64,000 bases of DNA from Ostrinia nubilalis (GCF_963855985.1 NC_087095.1:3296001-3360000); one strand, 5' to 3'. Shown: positions 1 through 29,013, counted from the first letter of the stretch. Notes: generated from the letters alone by a model not told the origin. Numbers and translations: made by a program.

Positions 1-2054
1 TGATTGTAAATTACCTTTGAATTTGAGTTCAGTTGAATAGTGAACAGCAGATAGTGGCTAGTGTTATCGCTCGTCATTATAGGTTTCATGATTATGTTCT
101 GTTAGTCGTATACGTAAAGGAATGTTACCGTACGCTTAGTGGGAGAGTTAAATGTTGAGTGGTACGTAGTTGGAGATGGTGTGTCGGCGTCGACAGCTCC
201 TCGGCTGGTGGCGGGGGGCTGTTGTCGCGTAGAGCCCGTCCCTCCCTGCCTGCACGTCATCTGTATTCTGTATCTGTACTGTATCTCTTACTCTTAATGT
301 TGACCCTCTTTACTGTTTGTAATCTGTTATGTACTTTTGAATCGACCCCCTCGGTTATTAGTGTAATGTATTTACGTTAAAATTCATAGAGCGTGGCAAG
401 GCTGTGTGCATTGAGGACATTTTAAAAAGCAAAATTAGTTTTTAGATTTTGAACATATCATTCACATGATTGACATCATCTTAGCAGTGATACACGAGTC
501 ATATCAAAGTTTTGGATTTGTTGATTTGTAAAATTTTTACAATGTTTGCAATCGTCAATAAAAAGGTAGAGTTGTGTAATTTTATAAATAAAAATGAAAT
601 CAGTTCCTTTGCCACACCTTAGAGAATATAGATTGCATGATGTGCCTTAGTTTGTGCAATTTGCGTTTTATTTTAACTTTCTTTTTTCTCTTACTGAACT
701 TTCTGAATGATTTTAGTGCGTTTCCTGAACCGTTGTTCTGTTGGTTTGTTTTTGACAGTAACAACATTAACCTCCATCATTGTACCGATCGGTCCACGTC
801 TGTCTGTCACATTCACCCACCCGTTATGCAGCTGCGCCTAACCCCTTTCAGTTGAACTTATAAAGAATTGAGGCTGAACCCTGAACACGAACAAGAGATT
901 TACGATAAAGTACTGTACTGAGACGCAAGCTTTTAGACGATATTTATATACAGTAACATCTACCAACCATTAACTTTCGAAATCCTAATGAACTTTCACA
1001 ATACAAGACATTCTAGTTTCCAATACATTTTACTGTGTATGGATATCCGATGACATTTGTAATATGAGTTTTGATTTTACACTGATACTGGACTGGCCCT
1101 TTTACACTCACTCTACAGTCATATTTTGCAATGAATGCTATTTTGTTTTGTATGGCTGATGACCCTACACTGGAGCCTTCTAAATTCTATTACACTTCGT
1201 CATTGCAAGTGCCACCCTTCCCGTCCCCTGTTTCTGTTGTGAAATTATTATTTGGTTTTATATTATTTCTATAGTGTGGTAGATAGATTTACACAAGTCC
1301 TGAACGAAACTGAGCTTTCTAGATAAGACCGTTCATTTTTTTGTGGAGATTCAATGAACACATCAAATCATTATCCATTGAGATCAATTAAAATTCATTT
1401 GCAATTGCAATTAACTTTACAAAGAAACCACAAACTAATGAACAATACATTAATTGTAAATTATGGAGGTTATCGAACGCAATGTCTTCATTTCTTCCAA
1501 AAAAGTTTTCTAGTTCTAGAATCCGTAAATGTGTAGTAATCCCTAAATGTTTAATGTTACTAATAGAATTAATAGATGTTTTATTTGGTTCATCATTAGT
1601 TGATTCACAAATTGGCTGCGAAAAGAAGACGTTGTTGACTTGACGTAGTTATTTCACGCTTTTATCACTTACTGTTTTGTTTAACCCTGCCGAGACCTTT
1701 GCTTCCGTTTGATATCTTAATTTGTTGGTCCCAGGTGTTAAATAAAACTTCAAATTGCTGTACTTCTGTCTTTTCTATCCTTTACTTATAAGATAACAGT
1801 AAGCTTCAATTCGCTTTCTTGAACGAAAATGCCTACTTTTAAATTGTCAAATGCTGCACAGCTTAAAGTTCTCTCAATCAATGCAGCAATTTCTTTAAAC
1901 TCTTGCATTTGTAAATAAATAAAGAAGGCTTTCAAATTCTAAATTCTCTGCTTAAAGGCTTTTCGATTATTTTCAAACAGCTATTTGTTTGTAGCAGCAC
2001 CTTTGCAGTTTGCGACTCCCGGCATGATGTTATAATATATTTCTAAACTTTCAG
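1..2054 (+). other. slo: slo intron, 3' part
   Basis: No coding exon is recognisable here on either strand. The first BK channel exon in the window starts at 2055 with a clear polypyrimidine-AG acceptor and needs two bases from an exon beyond the left edge. I read this stretch as the end of a long intron. The short open frames here resemble no protein I know. The DNA is AT-rich with scattered AATAAA-like words. Confidence 0.7.
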
Positions 2055-18366
<16,312 letters not shown>

Positions 18367-18520
18367 CTATTGCTGTGCAGCGCCCTTACCGACGGCCCCT
18401 ACTCCTACATATAGGCGGTAGGGCCCGCGTCACGCTACCTGACAATCCTACCGCACCCACGCGGGTGACCGGCTGAGCGAAGTTTGACCGATTGATAGAT
18501 TTTTGAAGCTCTGATTGGGA

Positions 18521-18526
18521 ATAAAG
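18521..18526 (+). terminator. slo: Candidate slo poly(A) signal (proximal)
   Basis: AATAAA lies about 155 bases after the slo stop and is followed by a GT-containing stretch (GTTGTTCAG). Further AATAAA hexamers on this strand occur at 19837-19842 and 25288-25293, so long 3' UTR forms are possible. Confidence 0.5.
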
Positions 18527-19836
18527 TTGTTCAGATAGGAACTGGGTGGATTCTAGTTCAATTAAACAGATGGAATCACTTTTTAATTCCATTGGTAGAC
18601 GAATAAAAAGAACAATACTCAAAGTCTAACTGACCAGTGCATAAACTATGGTAGTGGCTCTTAATTTTATTTGGTTTAAGTTCAATTTCACTAGAAAACG
18701 CGAAATTTACTGTCCAAGCTTTGGCTTGGATGACAAGATTGGTGTCTGCACCAATCAGAGAATTCGCTACAAAAGTTGATAAGAAATCAGCTATAAAATC
18801 TACACTTCGCTCAGCCGGCATCTCGAATACAATCAAAATTCGTCTGGTACCCTCCCGCGACAGAGTTAGAAACCCGTTTAATTTTTATTTCAGTTTGTTG
18901 AACAATTAGTTCCTCACGGACACTGCACTACAACTCTTGAACTGTCGCACTCTGTACCTTCAATGGAAAGACTATGTACTCAAACGATACAGAGTGATCT
19001 AAACCCGCATTTGTAAATATTGGTATACATGCGTGTTAGGATGGCTTTCGGTGTTAATATCATATAAATTAGTGGTGAGATTAGACGAGAAGTATAATTG
19101 TTGATGACCTAGAGGCAAGTTAGTCCGCGAAATGTGGTTTACTTCACTCTGTAGTCGCTTTACTCGAGTTTCCTTTTGCACACTGCACACAGTCAAAGGG
19201 TAGGTCCTATCTCACATATCGGTATGTAAGTAAATCTTTAAAATATGACACCTTAATTTGAAAGATATAAATGCTCAGTGTTTAATGGAACCTTTTAAAC
19301 TTTTAATTGCATGATCGAGTCATAGATCTGGTGAAGGGATAATTAAAATACCATAAATAATGTTTAATGTATGATAACTTCTTTTAGAATATCCATTCCT
19401 TATTCTGTAGTTTTTGTCTCTCAACTCACTTATATAAGGCATTATATCTAAAAGCTAAAATATATAGTATATTTTAAGCATTTAAAGTACTCATTGACTG
19501 ATTGTTAAGCACTTCATGCATCATTTTATTACGTTACGACACTATGTTAAGTTTTATAGTCGGATTTGACGCCGGATTCATATCATTTTATTAGTTTTTA
19601 AGACACATTTTACCATCTTTTTAATCTACTTACTATGCTGCACGTATGGTAGTGTTCTGCAAACGATTGATATTTTTCAAATTTTATCCTTTTTAAATCT
19701 CCTACATTAGACACACGGTAGACATTTTGTGTCGAGCTGATCTCAAATTATCAGCTCCACACAAAGTATAGACTTTAATTTATCTTTCATTTATTTAGTT
19801 AGTTATTTTTAGTTTGTACGTTATGTTTATTTTTTT

Positions 19837-19842
19837 AATAAA
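19837..19842 (+). terminator. slo: Candidate slo poly(A) signal (distal)
   Basis: AATAAAATTTTAAAGCTTTG followed by a T-rich, GT-containing stretch (GTTTTTGTTT) is a good context for cleavage about 1.47 kb after the stop codon. The sequence alone cannot show which site is used. Confidence 0.4.
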
Positions 19843-21738
19843 ATTTTAAAGCTTTGTTTTTGTTTATTTTTTCTTTTCATTTCAATTTTGTCCCGGAGTT
19901 GGGAGGGGGATTGTCACAGTGTCGTGAACTTTGGCGCTGCACATTAAAATAAGAATAAAGTCTTATGAACTGCAACAAATTATACGAAAAAAAAAAGAAT
20001 CTCAATGCCATTTGCGTGTATGTTTGTTCAAAGATGTTTTTTTTTGCGTGGACACCGAGTGCAAAGTGTAATTAATATTGCTGTAATGTGTGATTATTTT
20101 CGAAACGTCGTTATTATAATTAAAATAGGGCTTTTGAAGCCTGCAATGTACTTAGTGGTTAACTCCGGGTGCTTTGACGATTGTGGACTCTTCATAGTTT
20201 ACTATGTTAATTGTATTAGATAAGTCACTTTTGATCGACTGCATCACCGCGACTCCAGTTCCAGTTCAATCACGACTCTAGTGCAGTTGGTCGAAGGTCC
20301 TTTTTAGAATTTACTAGATTAGTTATACATTCGCCTCACGAGTATTAGAAGCTCATACCGCAACACCATTACGAGAAAATAACGCAATAATTATTAATAA
20401 TTCGAATTACAAGATGTTTGATGAACAAACTGATGTAGTAGTGATAATAAGACGAGATTGGCCCACTGCTGTAAGTCGATCTTGCACGCAATATAGCACC
20501 AAATGTACCTAATAAATACATGAATACCTCAATTTAACTGATAGACTTAGAAAGAGCAACTTATAACATTTAAATTTATCAAACATCCTGTATATAGTTC
20601 CCTTGTCACGTCATTAGTCATTCACCCTTCAGATAGATTAGGCAAAGCCGGCCTTTTACTAGGTTAAATAAATTGGTGTGTCCTGTACGATCGAAGCATC
20701 GCAGACCCGTAGTTTGTAAAGGAATTGAAGCAAACATACTGCCATATTTTTGTATCATAAATCCATAATACAATAACACCCAATAAATAAATACGAAGTA
20801 CAAAGGAAACTGTGAAAAAAAAAAGAATATTGTATGTGGAAATTATGAATTATATGAATGGTATCTCCCGTGTGGATTGTCGTACAGTCCTGTAATTTTG
20901 TTGAATCCAAGCTTAACTGCACTTGCTCGATTACTCAAGTGATTACTTAATAATGGGCTAATGATACCTACCATTACCCCCTCCCGCCAAGAGTAATATA
21001 AAAAGTAATCCTTCCAGTTAGAAGTACCCTCAAAAAGTACCTCCATCTACCCACTACACTCGGTGTTCAATTGATCACTGTGCCAAAACTGCTCTTACGT
21101 ATATTTATACTTATCTCAAGTTTTAAGCACGTTCTTATGATAACACTTATTTAATCATAAGGTCACGCATCGCTGGTAGATGCTTGTTAGTATGTAAAGA
21201 GAAGCGGCACAATACAATACAACTTGGCTCCTTGTTTAGTGGGTAATACTTTACGATATTAAAATAACAAGTACTACGCAAAAAATATTCTAAAGTCGAA
21301 ATTAAATATGTTATTAAATTAATTTTAGTTGTTGTTCTTGAGTGTATCTAATGTTAATTCGCAAAACAAAGAAAAAAAATAAAAAAATATGAATTATAAT
21401 ATGAATCTTAGTTATCGTAAGCAAGATTGCAGTTATGTACGGAAGTTTATATAGTTTAATTAAAGTTCGAACAAAAAAATATTATTGCATAGCAACACTT
21501 ACACTGGATGTAACGAAATTGTAAAATTTTGAGATGGTTGTGCACGATAGTTAAATTTATGTAATTATAATCGAACTAATCGGTCTGTCCAAAGTATTTA
21601 AAGAATCTATTTAAATGTACGGATCTCACTAGGCTTATTCGGCCGGGTGCGCCCGTAGGCTTGACGTAGGAGTTGACCACCTTTGGCCGCACCCGTAGTT
21701 GTCGCTAGTAGCGTGCATGCGGCCGATAGCCGTAGGTA

Positions 21739-21878
21739 CGTCAACGTGAAATTGTGAACTCTGTCAGTTTATAATATAACGCGTTAGATTGTAAACTAAC
21801 AGTGGGTTAGGTTAGGTTAGATTGTAATTTAACTACGTCAGATTATAATCTGACGGAATTCACAATTTTACGGTGACA
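21739..21878. mobile_element. Inverted-repeat element, family A, copy 1
   Basis: About 140 bp. Left arm TCAACGTGAAATTGTGAACT pairs with right arm GAATTCACAATTTTACGGTG with few mismatches, and the inner parts (GTCAGTTTATAAT and ATTATAATCTGAC) continue the pairing. A GGTTAGGTTAG motif is central. It is a MITE-like non-autonomous element. Confidence 0.8.
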
Positions 21879-23317
21879 GGTACATACCTATTAGCGTACC
21901 GCAGTGATTGCGAATGCTGTCGACACTCGATTTTTTAAATTTTTAGCTAGAATGTTGTAAATAGTATGTAATTTTGTATGTTACATAAGATTTTTCAAAG
22001 TCTCCTTTGCATTAAATAGAGGCTACGGCTACATTAAAAGTTTATATTCAATACTATCGTGTGTAGTTTGTTGTGAATTAGGCTTTGTCACTGTATGCTA
22101 GTTAGGTATAGAGGTCGGACATCTCATTGTAAAAATGTAATATAATCGCTATTAATTTGGATTAATTATGAATGTTAAATAAGATTAATATTAAATGACG
22201 ATTTTTCCTTTAATATTTTTATACAGCATTACAAAATATTTATCGCAATTAAAAGTTTATAGAGGTGGGTCAGTGTGCAATTTAAATAGTGTTTAAATGT
22301 GTATAATCGCCTTAACGAGAGAGAATATAGCAGAGTCCTTCGGCGTGTTTGCTTGTGGTATGAAGTACTTTTGTTTGTGCATTGTGTATGTATGCATGTG
22401 TAGGTACTCGTTGCTAGGGTGCCTAGATCCGAGAAAATAGTTTTAAAAACGGTTTATTTTCTATACACGCAACACTGCACTGATTCAAACGTACAATCTT
22501 CTGTCGCTGCACTCGTGTAGAGTCAGACAGAGACAGAACGCTGTGGCTTGGAACATTGCACGGACGTATTGTTAGACCAGAGACACATTAGTACGTAAAT
22601 CGGAACATTTTTACAGACTTCCACACGTTTATTTAAATGTTAACTAATGATTAATGTTATACTCGCCACTGGGTAGCGGACGTCTTGATACAATGACGTG
22701 ATTTAATATTAAGTAAATAAATAGACTTTGAAAAGGGAAATATTACAGCAATCGCCAGCAGTAATCCCGCAAAATGTAAAATTTCCCCGATTAATTTTGA
22801 ACTTTGTGCCTTTAGTATAAGGTTGAAAATCAATTGGGAAAATTCGTCATATTGCGGCGAAATGCCGGCGATTGTACAGGCAAACATATGAAAATACATT
22901 AGCTAATACGTCGAGGTACTAGAAGCACTGCTTTGTGCATTGTATGTAATAAATTTTATAAAAGTATTATCATACTAAAATCATTTCGACTCTGTAATTC
23001 TTGTTATTCAAACCAACGAACAATTCTCGATTTTATCCAAATAATACAAAATAAAACTGTATGGTTTCAAAATTACTATTGAACTTCGAACTAGAATGTA
23101 ACGGTGACCGATATTCATAACCGATACCGATGTTAAAAACCGTGACCCAGTGGTTTATCGTCTCCGCGAACAGTTCATGGTATCTCAGTTCCTGAACTCT
23201 CTATTCAACGATTTAACTCTCGCAGCACTTAAGGCGTGCACGCACTAGGTCGATTATAAGAACGAACAAAACTGTTTACGATCTCTCCTGAGGTATTGCG
23301 CGGGGGGAAGGAGCGTC

Positions 23318-23533
23318 AGGGTTGTTTTCCACTGAAGCGGAGACGAGGCGAGATATGCAGAAACGACGATTTTCACGCCTAGCGGAGCAGAAATGTGTAG
23401 ACTTCTTCGTTTTCTGAGAGGACTTCTCGTTTTTGTTCCGCTCCGTTGCGCTCAGTGCGACATATTACGATGGAAATCCCACACATCTCTTCTCCGCTCC
23501 ATTTCCACTGAAGCTAAGCGGAGACGAAACGTG
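23318..23533. repeat. Inverted GCGGAGACGA-type repeat
   Basis: TTTTCCACTGAAGCGGAGAC at the left and TTTCCACTGAAGCTAAGCGG at the right frame a GC-rich segment containing CTCCGCTCC words. Similar CCGCTCTGC/GGCGGAG words recur near 33,448-33,560 and 38,070-38,166, suggesting a dispersed family. Confidence 0.5.
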
Positions 23534-23538
23534 TAAAT

Positions 23539-23704
23539 GTCAACGTGAAATTGTGAACTCTGTCAGTTTATAATAATAACGCGTTAGATTGTAAACTAAC
23601 AGTGGGTTAGGTGACGCATTTTTCCACGCAAAAAAAAAAGGTTAGATTGTAATTTAACTACGTCAGATTATAATCTGACGGAATTCACAATTTTACGGTA
23701 ACAT
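23539..23704. mobile_element. Inverted-repeat element, family A, copy 2, with 30-bp insertion
   Basis: Nearly identical to the element at 21,739, including both arms. Its centre is split by GTGACGCATTTTTCCACGC plus an A-run (about 23,611-23,640) where copy 1 has GTTAGGTTAG. The arms differ at only a few positions, so copy and insertion look fairly recent. Confidence 0.85.
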
Positions 23705-25287
23705 AAATAACGAAATTCTGTTGGTTGCATACACATCTCGTCACCTCTCATCTCCTCGCCGGCTTGGTGTAATACAGACCTTACGTGAGCTTATGATTGG
23801 CTACGCACTAGACCACGCCCCTTTCTCACCGCGCAAAACCTATCAAAGAACAAACCGCCATACTATTACCACTTAAAACGCCTTTTCGCAACTAGTTATC
23901 CATGTTCTGTGTGCATTAAAAGTCCTAGAATTAACAACATTGTTGACTATTGCTATTAGCTTGAGGTTGTTAAAATTTTTAGAACGGAAAGATGAATTTT
24001 TCATGTAATATATACGTATATATATAAATCTTTAACGCTCTATATTACGAATGTTCGCTAGACCCTTTTTGTAAGCTGGTTGCCATCTTATCGTGTTGTT
24101 ACACACTAGTCCTCTCTTTATTAACGTAGTATCAATATATAATGATGGCTGTGAGGTAAATAATTGTAACAATTTAAATTTATATTGTGTAAATGAAGTA
24201 ATAAAAATAGTAACAAATAAACGCTCTGTCGCAATGACATTGGTCTCACGCTGTCGACTAAAGCATTTTGTTTTGGCATGGGCAATTTTAACAATTATTT
24301 CGCGCCTTATTATGTATAACCTAAGTCCCTGATTCTACAGGAATTTCAGGAGATTCAAATTAGGCGCTACTAGGTACCAATATAATTATGTACAATCCAT
24401 AATGTGCATTCCGTTAAATGTAGTATAAAATATTTACAAAAATATATATTGAAATATTATATAAAATCAATCTTATATGACACGATATCTATGTACAAAG
24501 ATTAGCAATAAATAAATAACTAGTACCTGTCCATAGAGAAGTTTTATCTAATAGAGTATTTATGCCTTGCATATAAAGAATATTTATTAATATTAAAGTT
24601 TAATTAATTTTAACTGTGCCAAAACAAAATCGATCTAATTCTGTCATTTTAGCGCAAAAAATGACATTTACGCCACGGGTTGCCATATTAAAATATTGTT
24701 CCTATCAATGCTCATTTGATTCTATACCATAAGTTTCGTCCTGCATCATTTGTTCTTATTATCTAGGGCCCGATAATTGTTTGGTGTTACATTTGTACAT
24801 AAAATTTGTTTGGTTTAGCATTTAGTTAGTAGAATAGATCAGTGTAAGTTTTTAAGTGAAACATGAATTACGGCAACCCAGAAAAATCAAGCTCACAGCT
24901 TTCTCCGCAGTTGCTCAACTTCTCAGCCCCATATCACTGCTTCTAGTTACCATTTACCAACTACCACTGAATACAAACAGATAATATTACATTGCCTTCA
25001 AAAGGGAACATTGTCAACATGCCAAAGTGTGGGCTCTTTCAAGTACAAGTGAATCGAAGTATCCTATATCATAGCAAAAACGAATATATATTTATATCAT
25101 AATTAAAATATTATATTGACAGCAGGTATACTTTAGCATGTATCCAATGGCCCCACAAAATGGCCGCACAAGGCGGGAAATGTAATATTACTCGACTGTT
25201 CGAAATATATCACACCAGATGCAAGAACAAATTATTTAATATTGTTGATGTTGATTGTTAATAAAATGCAAATAATGTAAATATCAA

Positions 25288-25293
25288 AATAAA
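25288..25293 (+). terminator. Candidate distal poly(A) signal
   Basis: AATAAATTCTGTATTTGTAT: a signal followed by a TGT-rich stretch, last of the plus-strand candidates before the minus-strand gene. If used it would give slo a 3' UTR of about 6.9 kb, which is known for neuronal genes in insects but unproven here. Confidence 0.3.
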
Positions 25294-25966
25294 TTCTGTA
25301 TTTGTATTTGAAACGTTGTTTTACTCAAAAACCCTGAGTTTGCATCAGCTAGTTTGCGTATTCATTATCGCAGCGTGGACGCAACGACGCGAACGAAGTG
25401 ATTTTTGAGCCGCGGCGATGTTACGACGTATTTATGCTACTAGTGTGTAAAGGCCCTTACGAATAACGGTTTTCCGTTATTATTCCATTTCAAAAATTAG
25501 TGTTAGGTTGAAAATGAAATTCATTAAATATTCTCAATGAAAATATATTCCTCAATCTGACATTACTCCAGCCAGTGCTCACGAAAACAAACATATTGTA
25601 CACCATGATAACTAAACAACAAACTCGCGCGATCATAACTTATTAATATCGTTATCAAACATTTAAAATCACTAGACTAGAAATAGGGACTAGATATTAA
25701 ACCCCTTATACATCCCCTTACTTAGGCCCATTATTCATAAAAATACAGGCAGATGATTTACAGAAGAAAAGATAGGTATAAAATTATTGCCAGTTTTTGT
25801 CAGTTACAGATTTTATTTCATTTAAAACCCAATTCAGTGTTATGAAAATGGTTTTGTAGAACTGTCTTAATTTTTATGAATAACGAGATATAAGAATTAA
25901 TTTAATAAATATACATTCTTACCTCCTTACATAATACTCAATGAGATCATTATGGAAAATATGTAT

Positions 25967-25972
25967 TTTATT
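25967..25972 (-). terminator. Candidate poly(A) signal of FAM149-like gene
   Basis: TTTATT on the plus strand is AATAAA on the minus strand, about 275 bases past the stop codon of the gene at 26,248-28,174. Another TTTATT is near 25,809. Confidence 0.4.
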
Positions 25973-26247
25973 GGAAATGTTATCAACCTCAAAATGTTTC
26001 TAATAAGACACATTGATTAAGTTTACCAAAAACAACACATGAATAGTGTGACTCACTCAATATAAGTAGCTTATTAATGCAAACAGACTTTTTCCATATT
26101 TTTACAAATTAATGTGTGTCTTTTCCTACCAACACAGTAAATTACGAAGATTTATCAGTGCTCTATAGATTAACAGATGCAGAAATAGGCACATTAATTC
26201 ATAATTTATCAACCAATAGACAGATGGCAAGAAAATAATTTTCAAAA

Positions 26248-27007
26248 TTAATTAAGTTTGCTTACCCTGTCAAACTGGTACATGCCTTTAGGGATGTTCT
26301 TCCTTGGTTTGTTGCTAATCTTTTTGGCAGAACTAACAGGATGGACCTTTCTCCTTTCTTCCTCTAACAGCAAAGGTGGCAACGAAACTTTTCTTATGCT
26401 ATATTGCTGTCCCAAACCATTTGGTAACCTTGCAACTTCGTTTTGTGAGACATCAGGTGTGCATAAAGGCTCTAAACGTGTTAAATCGCGGTGTCTTGCT
26501 GTGACAACTCTCCCATTAAGGTATTTGTTACGTTCAGACGCACTGAGAGCATTACTGTAATTCCTTGTGTCAAGAGACACAAATGACTTTGCACTATTCC
26601 TGTCACAGTTCAAAGAAGAATCTGGCCTTGAATTTCTCATCCACTTCGAAGAAGCCAGCTCAGATCTCAAAATAGATGTGCCCTGTCTTTTTTTATGTGA
26701 TGGGCTTCTTATTTGTATGGGTGTGATTTGTAGCAGGGAACAAAATGTATCAGGTAGATTGGCATCTTCATCGAATGCAGGATAGAAAGTGACCTTTTCT
26801 CGTGACAATTTTGGCTCGTGCAAATCTTCAGCTATAGACACTCTCGGTGAGTTCTGTGGTGTCACGTCAGAACTGCTCTGTGAAAGGCGTTCTTCACTTT
26901 CGCTAAATTGTTCGTAGTCACTGTAGTGTATAGCGATGACCTCATCATGCTCAATTTGTCTATAGCACAACCTTTTTTCAGGCAGTTGAATTGCTTTTCC
27001 AATAATC
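26248..27007 (-). CDS. FAM149-like exon 3 (disordered C-terminal region)
   Basis: Acceptor TGATTTTCAG opens a 252-codon frame that ends in TAA. It begins IIGKAIQLPEKRLCYRQIEH and is otherwise rich in Ser, Arg, Asn and Pro. The last residues YQFDRVSKLN overlap a consensus splice donor (CAGG|GTAAGC near 26,260), so the true end may be in another exon I could not identify. Confidence 0.7.
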
Positions 27008-28174
27008 CTGAAAATCAATATTCAATAAAATATGTATTGTGAAGGTCACAGGTCTGTTGTGGTAATTGCTGGAGTGTCAAATGATGTCCTTGACTCACAA
27101 TGCTATTGTCACACAGAAATCAATGAATTCCATAATTCATAACACATTAGTAAAGCCATTATTTAAGTCATGGCCATAATCCTTGCCCCAAGGTGTCTTT
27201 TATTTTGATGTAAGTACCTAATTTAGTTATTTATGCTAACTAGTACACTAAAGTTAGCATAAAAGTTTGTTAAATAATTACTTAGGTAAATAATTATAAT
27301 TTATTTAACCAATTTGTTCATATCAACCAGAAAACCATCAATTAATATAGTGATGTCGATTATTCAGAGGTTTATTGCGATATCCCAGAAGAAAAATAAG
27401 AATAAAAATAGCATTAAATACCTGAGTTGTGGATGCAGTTGCCTCCACTGTTTACATTCTTCAATAATTTGTGGCCGACTGGACTTCTCGCCCTCCTCAT
27501 CATACAGCGTCCTCTCAATCCGGCCCCACTCATCGGCTAGTGTCTTGGAGGCCTCTGCAGTATTCCTGCGCAACGCTGACCCAGAGCTACTGTCGCTTTC
27601 TTCACTACGGAAGTCTGGAGTCGCTGTAAAGTCAATTAAGAATAGTTTTAATATACAATAAAATAATATTAGAAATCCAGACAGACATTCTATAACCACC
27701 ATAAAATTGTGACTCCTTGGAAACTGAACTTGCACTGGGTCTGACCAAAGGGTAAAAGGGAGGTTGAAGCAAACACCACATATAAATGTTACCTGCCTGC
27801 TTGTTCTATAGCCTCGTTATAACGATGTAGAGGGTCATCAATAATATTAACAGAAACTCTAATTCTCGCACGGACTTTGCTAGCGCATTGTTCAGTAAAA
27901 ATTAAGATAATGATAAGTTTGATTTACCTGTGTCGCTTTCGGAAAAGAAATCAGAAAAAGGCGTCCCGGTCCTTTCGACGCTGTCTCCTCCAAAGGATTG
28001 TATATCAAAGGAATAGTTGAGATTCCTGTTCACCACACTGCTCGTGTTGGCAGACAGGGCCGGCAGCTCTGTCCGTAAATTGTACCCAAACTTCTGCTGG
28101 TTTATATCAGGCAAACAGTCGATCAATTTATTAACATTCTTCTCCCGGGCCGAATAAAAGTGTCGAGCGGACAT
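26248..28174 (-). CDS. FAM149-like (DUF3719) protein, three coding exons
   Basis: Joining 28174-27928, 27623-27422 and 27007-26248 on the minus strand gives 402 codons with matching phases. The first exon begins MSARHFYSAREKNVNKLID. The middle exon holds the recognisable core: DEWGRIERTLYDEEGE, then IIEECKQWRQLHPQLR, running into IIGKAI across the splice. An EW..IE..LY...G segment followed by a leucine-rich EEC.QW...P.LR.GK block is my basis for the FAM149/DUF3719 family, whose role is poorly known (a mammalian member is linked to cilia). The rest is Ser-rich, basic and probably disordered, with no membrane segment. An in-frame ATG nine codons upstream (28,201) is possible; I chose the inner one because the conserved-looking text starts there. 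The C-terminus is uncertain: a strong donor (AGG|GTAAGC) occurs just before the stop. Confidence 0.62.
27422..27623 (-). CDS. FAM149-like exon 2 (conserved core)
   Basis: 202 bp with acceptor TTTACAG and donor TCAG|GTATTT. It encodes TPDFRSEESDSSSGSA, then ADEWGRIERTLYDEEGE and RPQIIEECKQWRQLHPQL. Two bases at each end complete split codons. Confidence 0.8.
27928..28174 (-). CDS. FAM149-like exon 1
   Basis: 247 bp from ATG to donor ACAG|GTAAAT. It encodes MSARHFYSAREKNVNKLIDC, a Ser/Asn-rich middle and the acidic end DFFSESDT. It leaves one base for the next exon. Confidence 0.75.
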
Positions 28175-28968
28175 AATCAGATTATTATACAAGCATAGCA
28201 CTTATATACATCCATAGTTAATAATTAGCTGCTCATTATAAACAGTTACACAAAGTAATTTGCGAATAAACTAAAAATGGAAATAAAAACCGAAACCCAC
28301 CGAAACCGATCAACAGAAACATGAAGGAGGAACGTCAATCAAATTTAATTGTCATGAATGTCAAAATTAGAGATGCGCCCGCCGCCACCATTTCGATTGC
28401 GATTCGAAAACATAGCTCAACTAAAGTAGCTCAAGATTGACGCAGATTTCTGTAGGTGGCTAATTAAATCGTAGAATTAATTACTTATTGCATGGTTAGA
28501 ACATTTCTGTGAATAACAGTGTTTTTCTAATGAGTTACCTGAGCCCCGATTACGGTAACATTTAACGTTTCCAATCCAGACGCGCTTCTGATTCTGCGAT
28601 ACGACGATTGGTTGTTCAACAGCGTACGTCAGCTGTTTTGATCAATCGTATCGCAGAATCGATGAAGCGTGTCTGGATTGTAGACGTTAAAAGTTACCGT
28701 AATCGGGGCTCAGCTAAGGGACTGGACTTTTGATCGAGCTCAATTATTTTGATGATGAAATGGCTAAACTTAATTTTATTTCTGAACGTTTCATTACTTG
28801 TCAAAGTGACAGTTTGTCAATGTGACAGCACATTTCACATTTCAGCTTTTCATCAGCAAAGTTGCAGCAGAAAAATCGATTTTATTTTGAGCGTAGACGT
28901 TGTTGTTAGTGGTTCCCTACATAATTTTCAATTTACAAGAGAAAAGTCGTTTAAAAATAAACGCAATT
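28175..28968. promoter_or_regulatory. Shared region between divergent genes
   Basis: The start codons of the FAM149-like gene (minus) and the geranylgeranyl diphosphate synthase gene (plus) are 794 bp apart, head to head. Both 5' UTRs and promoters must lie here or further out. No TATA box is obvious. A 175-bp inverted-repeat element occupies 28,539-28,713, between the two likely promoters. Confidence 0.6.
28539..28713. mobile_element. Inverted-repeat element, family B, copy 1
   Basis: Ends CTGAGCCCCGATTACGGTAA and TTACCGTAATCGGGGCTCAG are perfect reverse complements, and the pairing continues inward (CCAATCCAGACGCG with TGTCTGGATTG). A second copy lies at 43,576-43,766 with over 85% identity by eye. 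It is a foldback-type non-autonomous element. It sits between two divergent promoters. Confidence 0.9.
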
Positions 28969-29013
28969 ATGTCGCACGTGTGTACAAAGAGTGGTGAAAA
29001 GGTGCAAGATGAG
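28969..29013 (+). CDS. GGPS1: GGPPS coding exon 1
   Basis: The ATG at 28,969 opens 15 codons, [15 protein letters not shown], ending at donor GAG|GTTTGT in phase 0. It joins exon 2 to give [13 protein letters not shown], as expected for the family N-terminus. A longer open frame over the same bases is in another frame and is not the gene. Confidence 0.85.

Larger units (their letters stand above)
18527..26247. other. slo 3' UTR and intergenic DNA
   Basis: No coding exon is supported over this stretch on either strand. It contains several AATAAA signals, two related inverted-repeat elements (21,739-21,878 and 23,539-23,704) and AT-rich DNA. The open frames here are short and resemble nothing I know. 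Confidence 0.6.

Noticed and set aside
28749..28997. An 82-codon plus-strand frame at the GGPPS start
   Set aside because: It overlaps GGPPS exon 1 in another frame. The short frame [15 protein letters not shown] joins in phase to the conserved protein, while this one does not.
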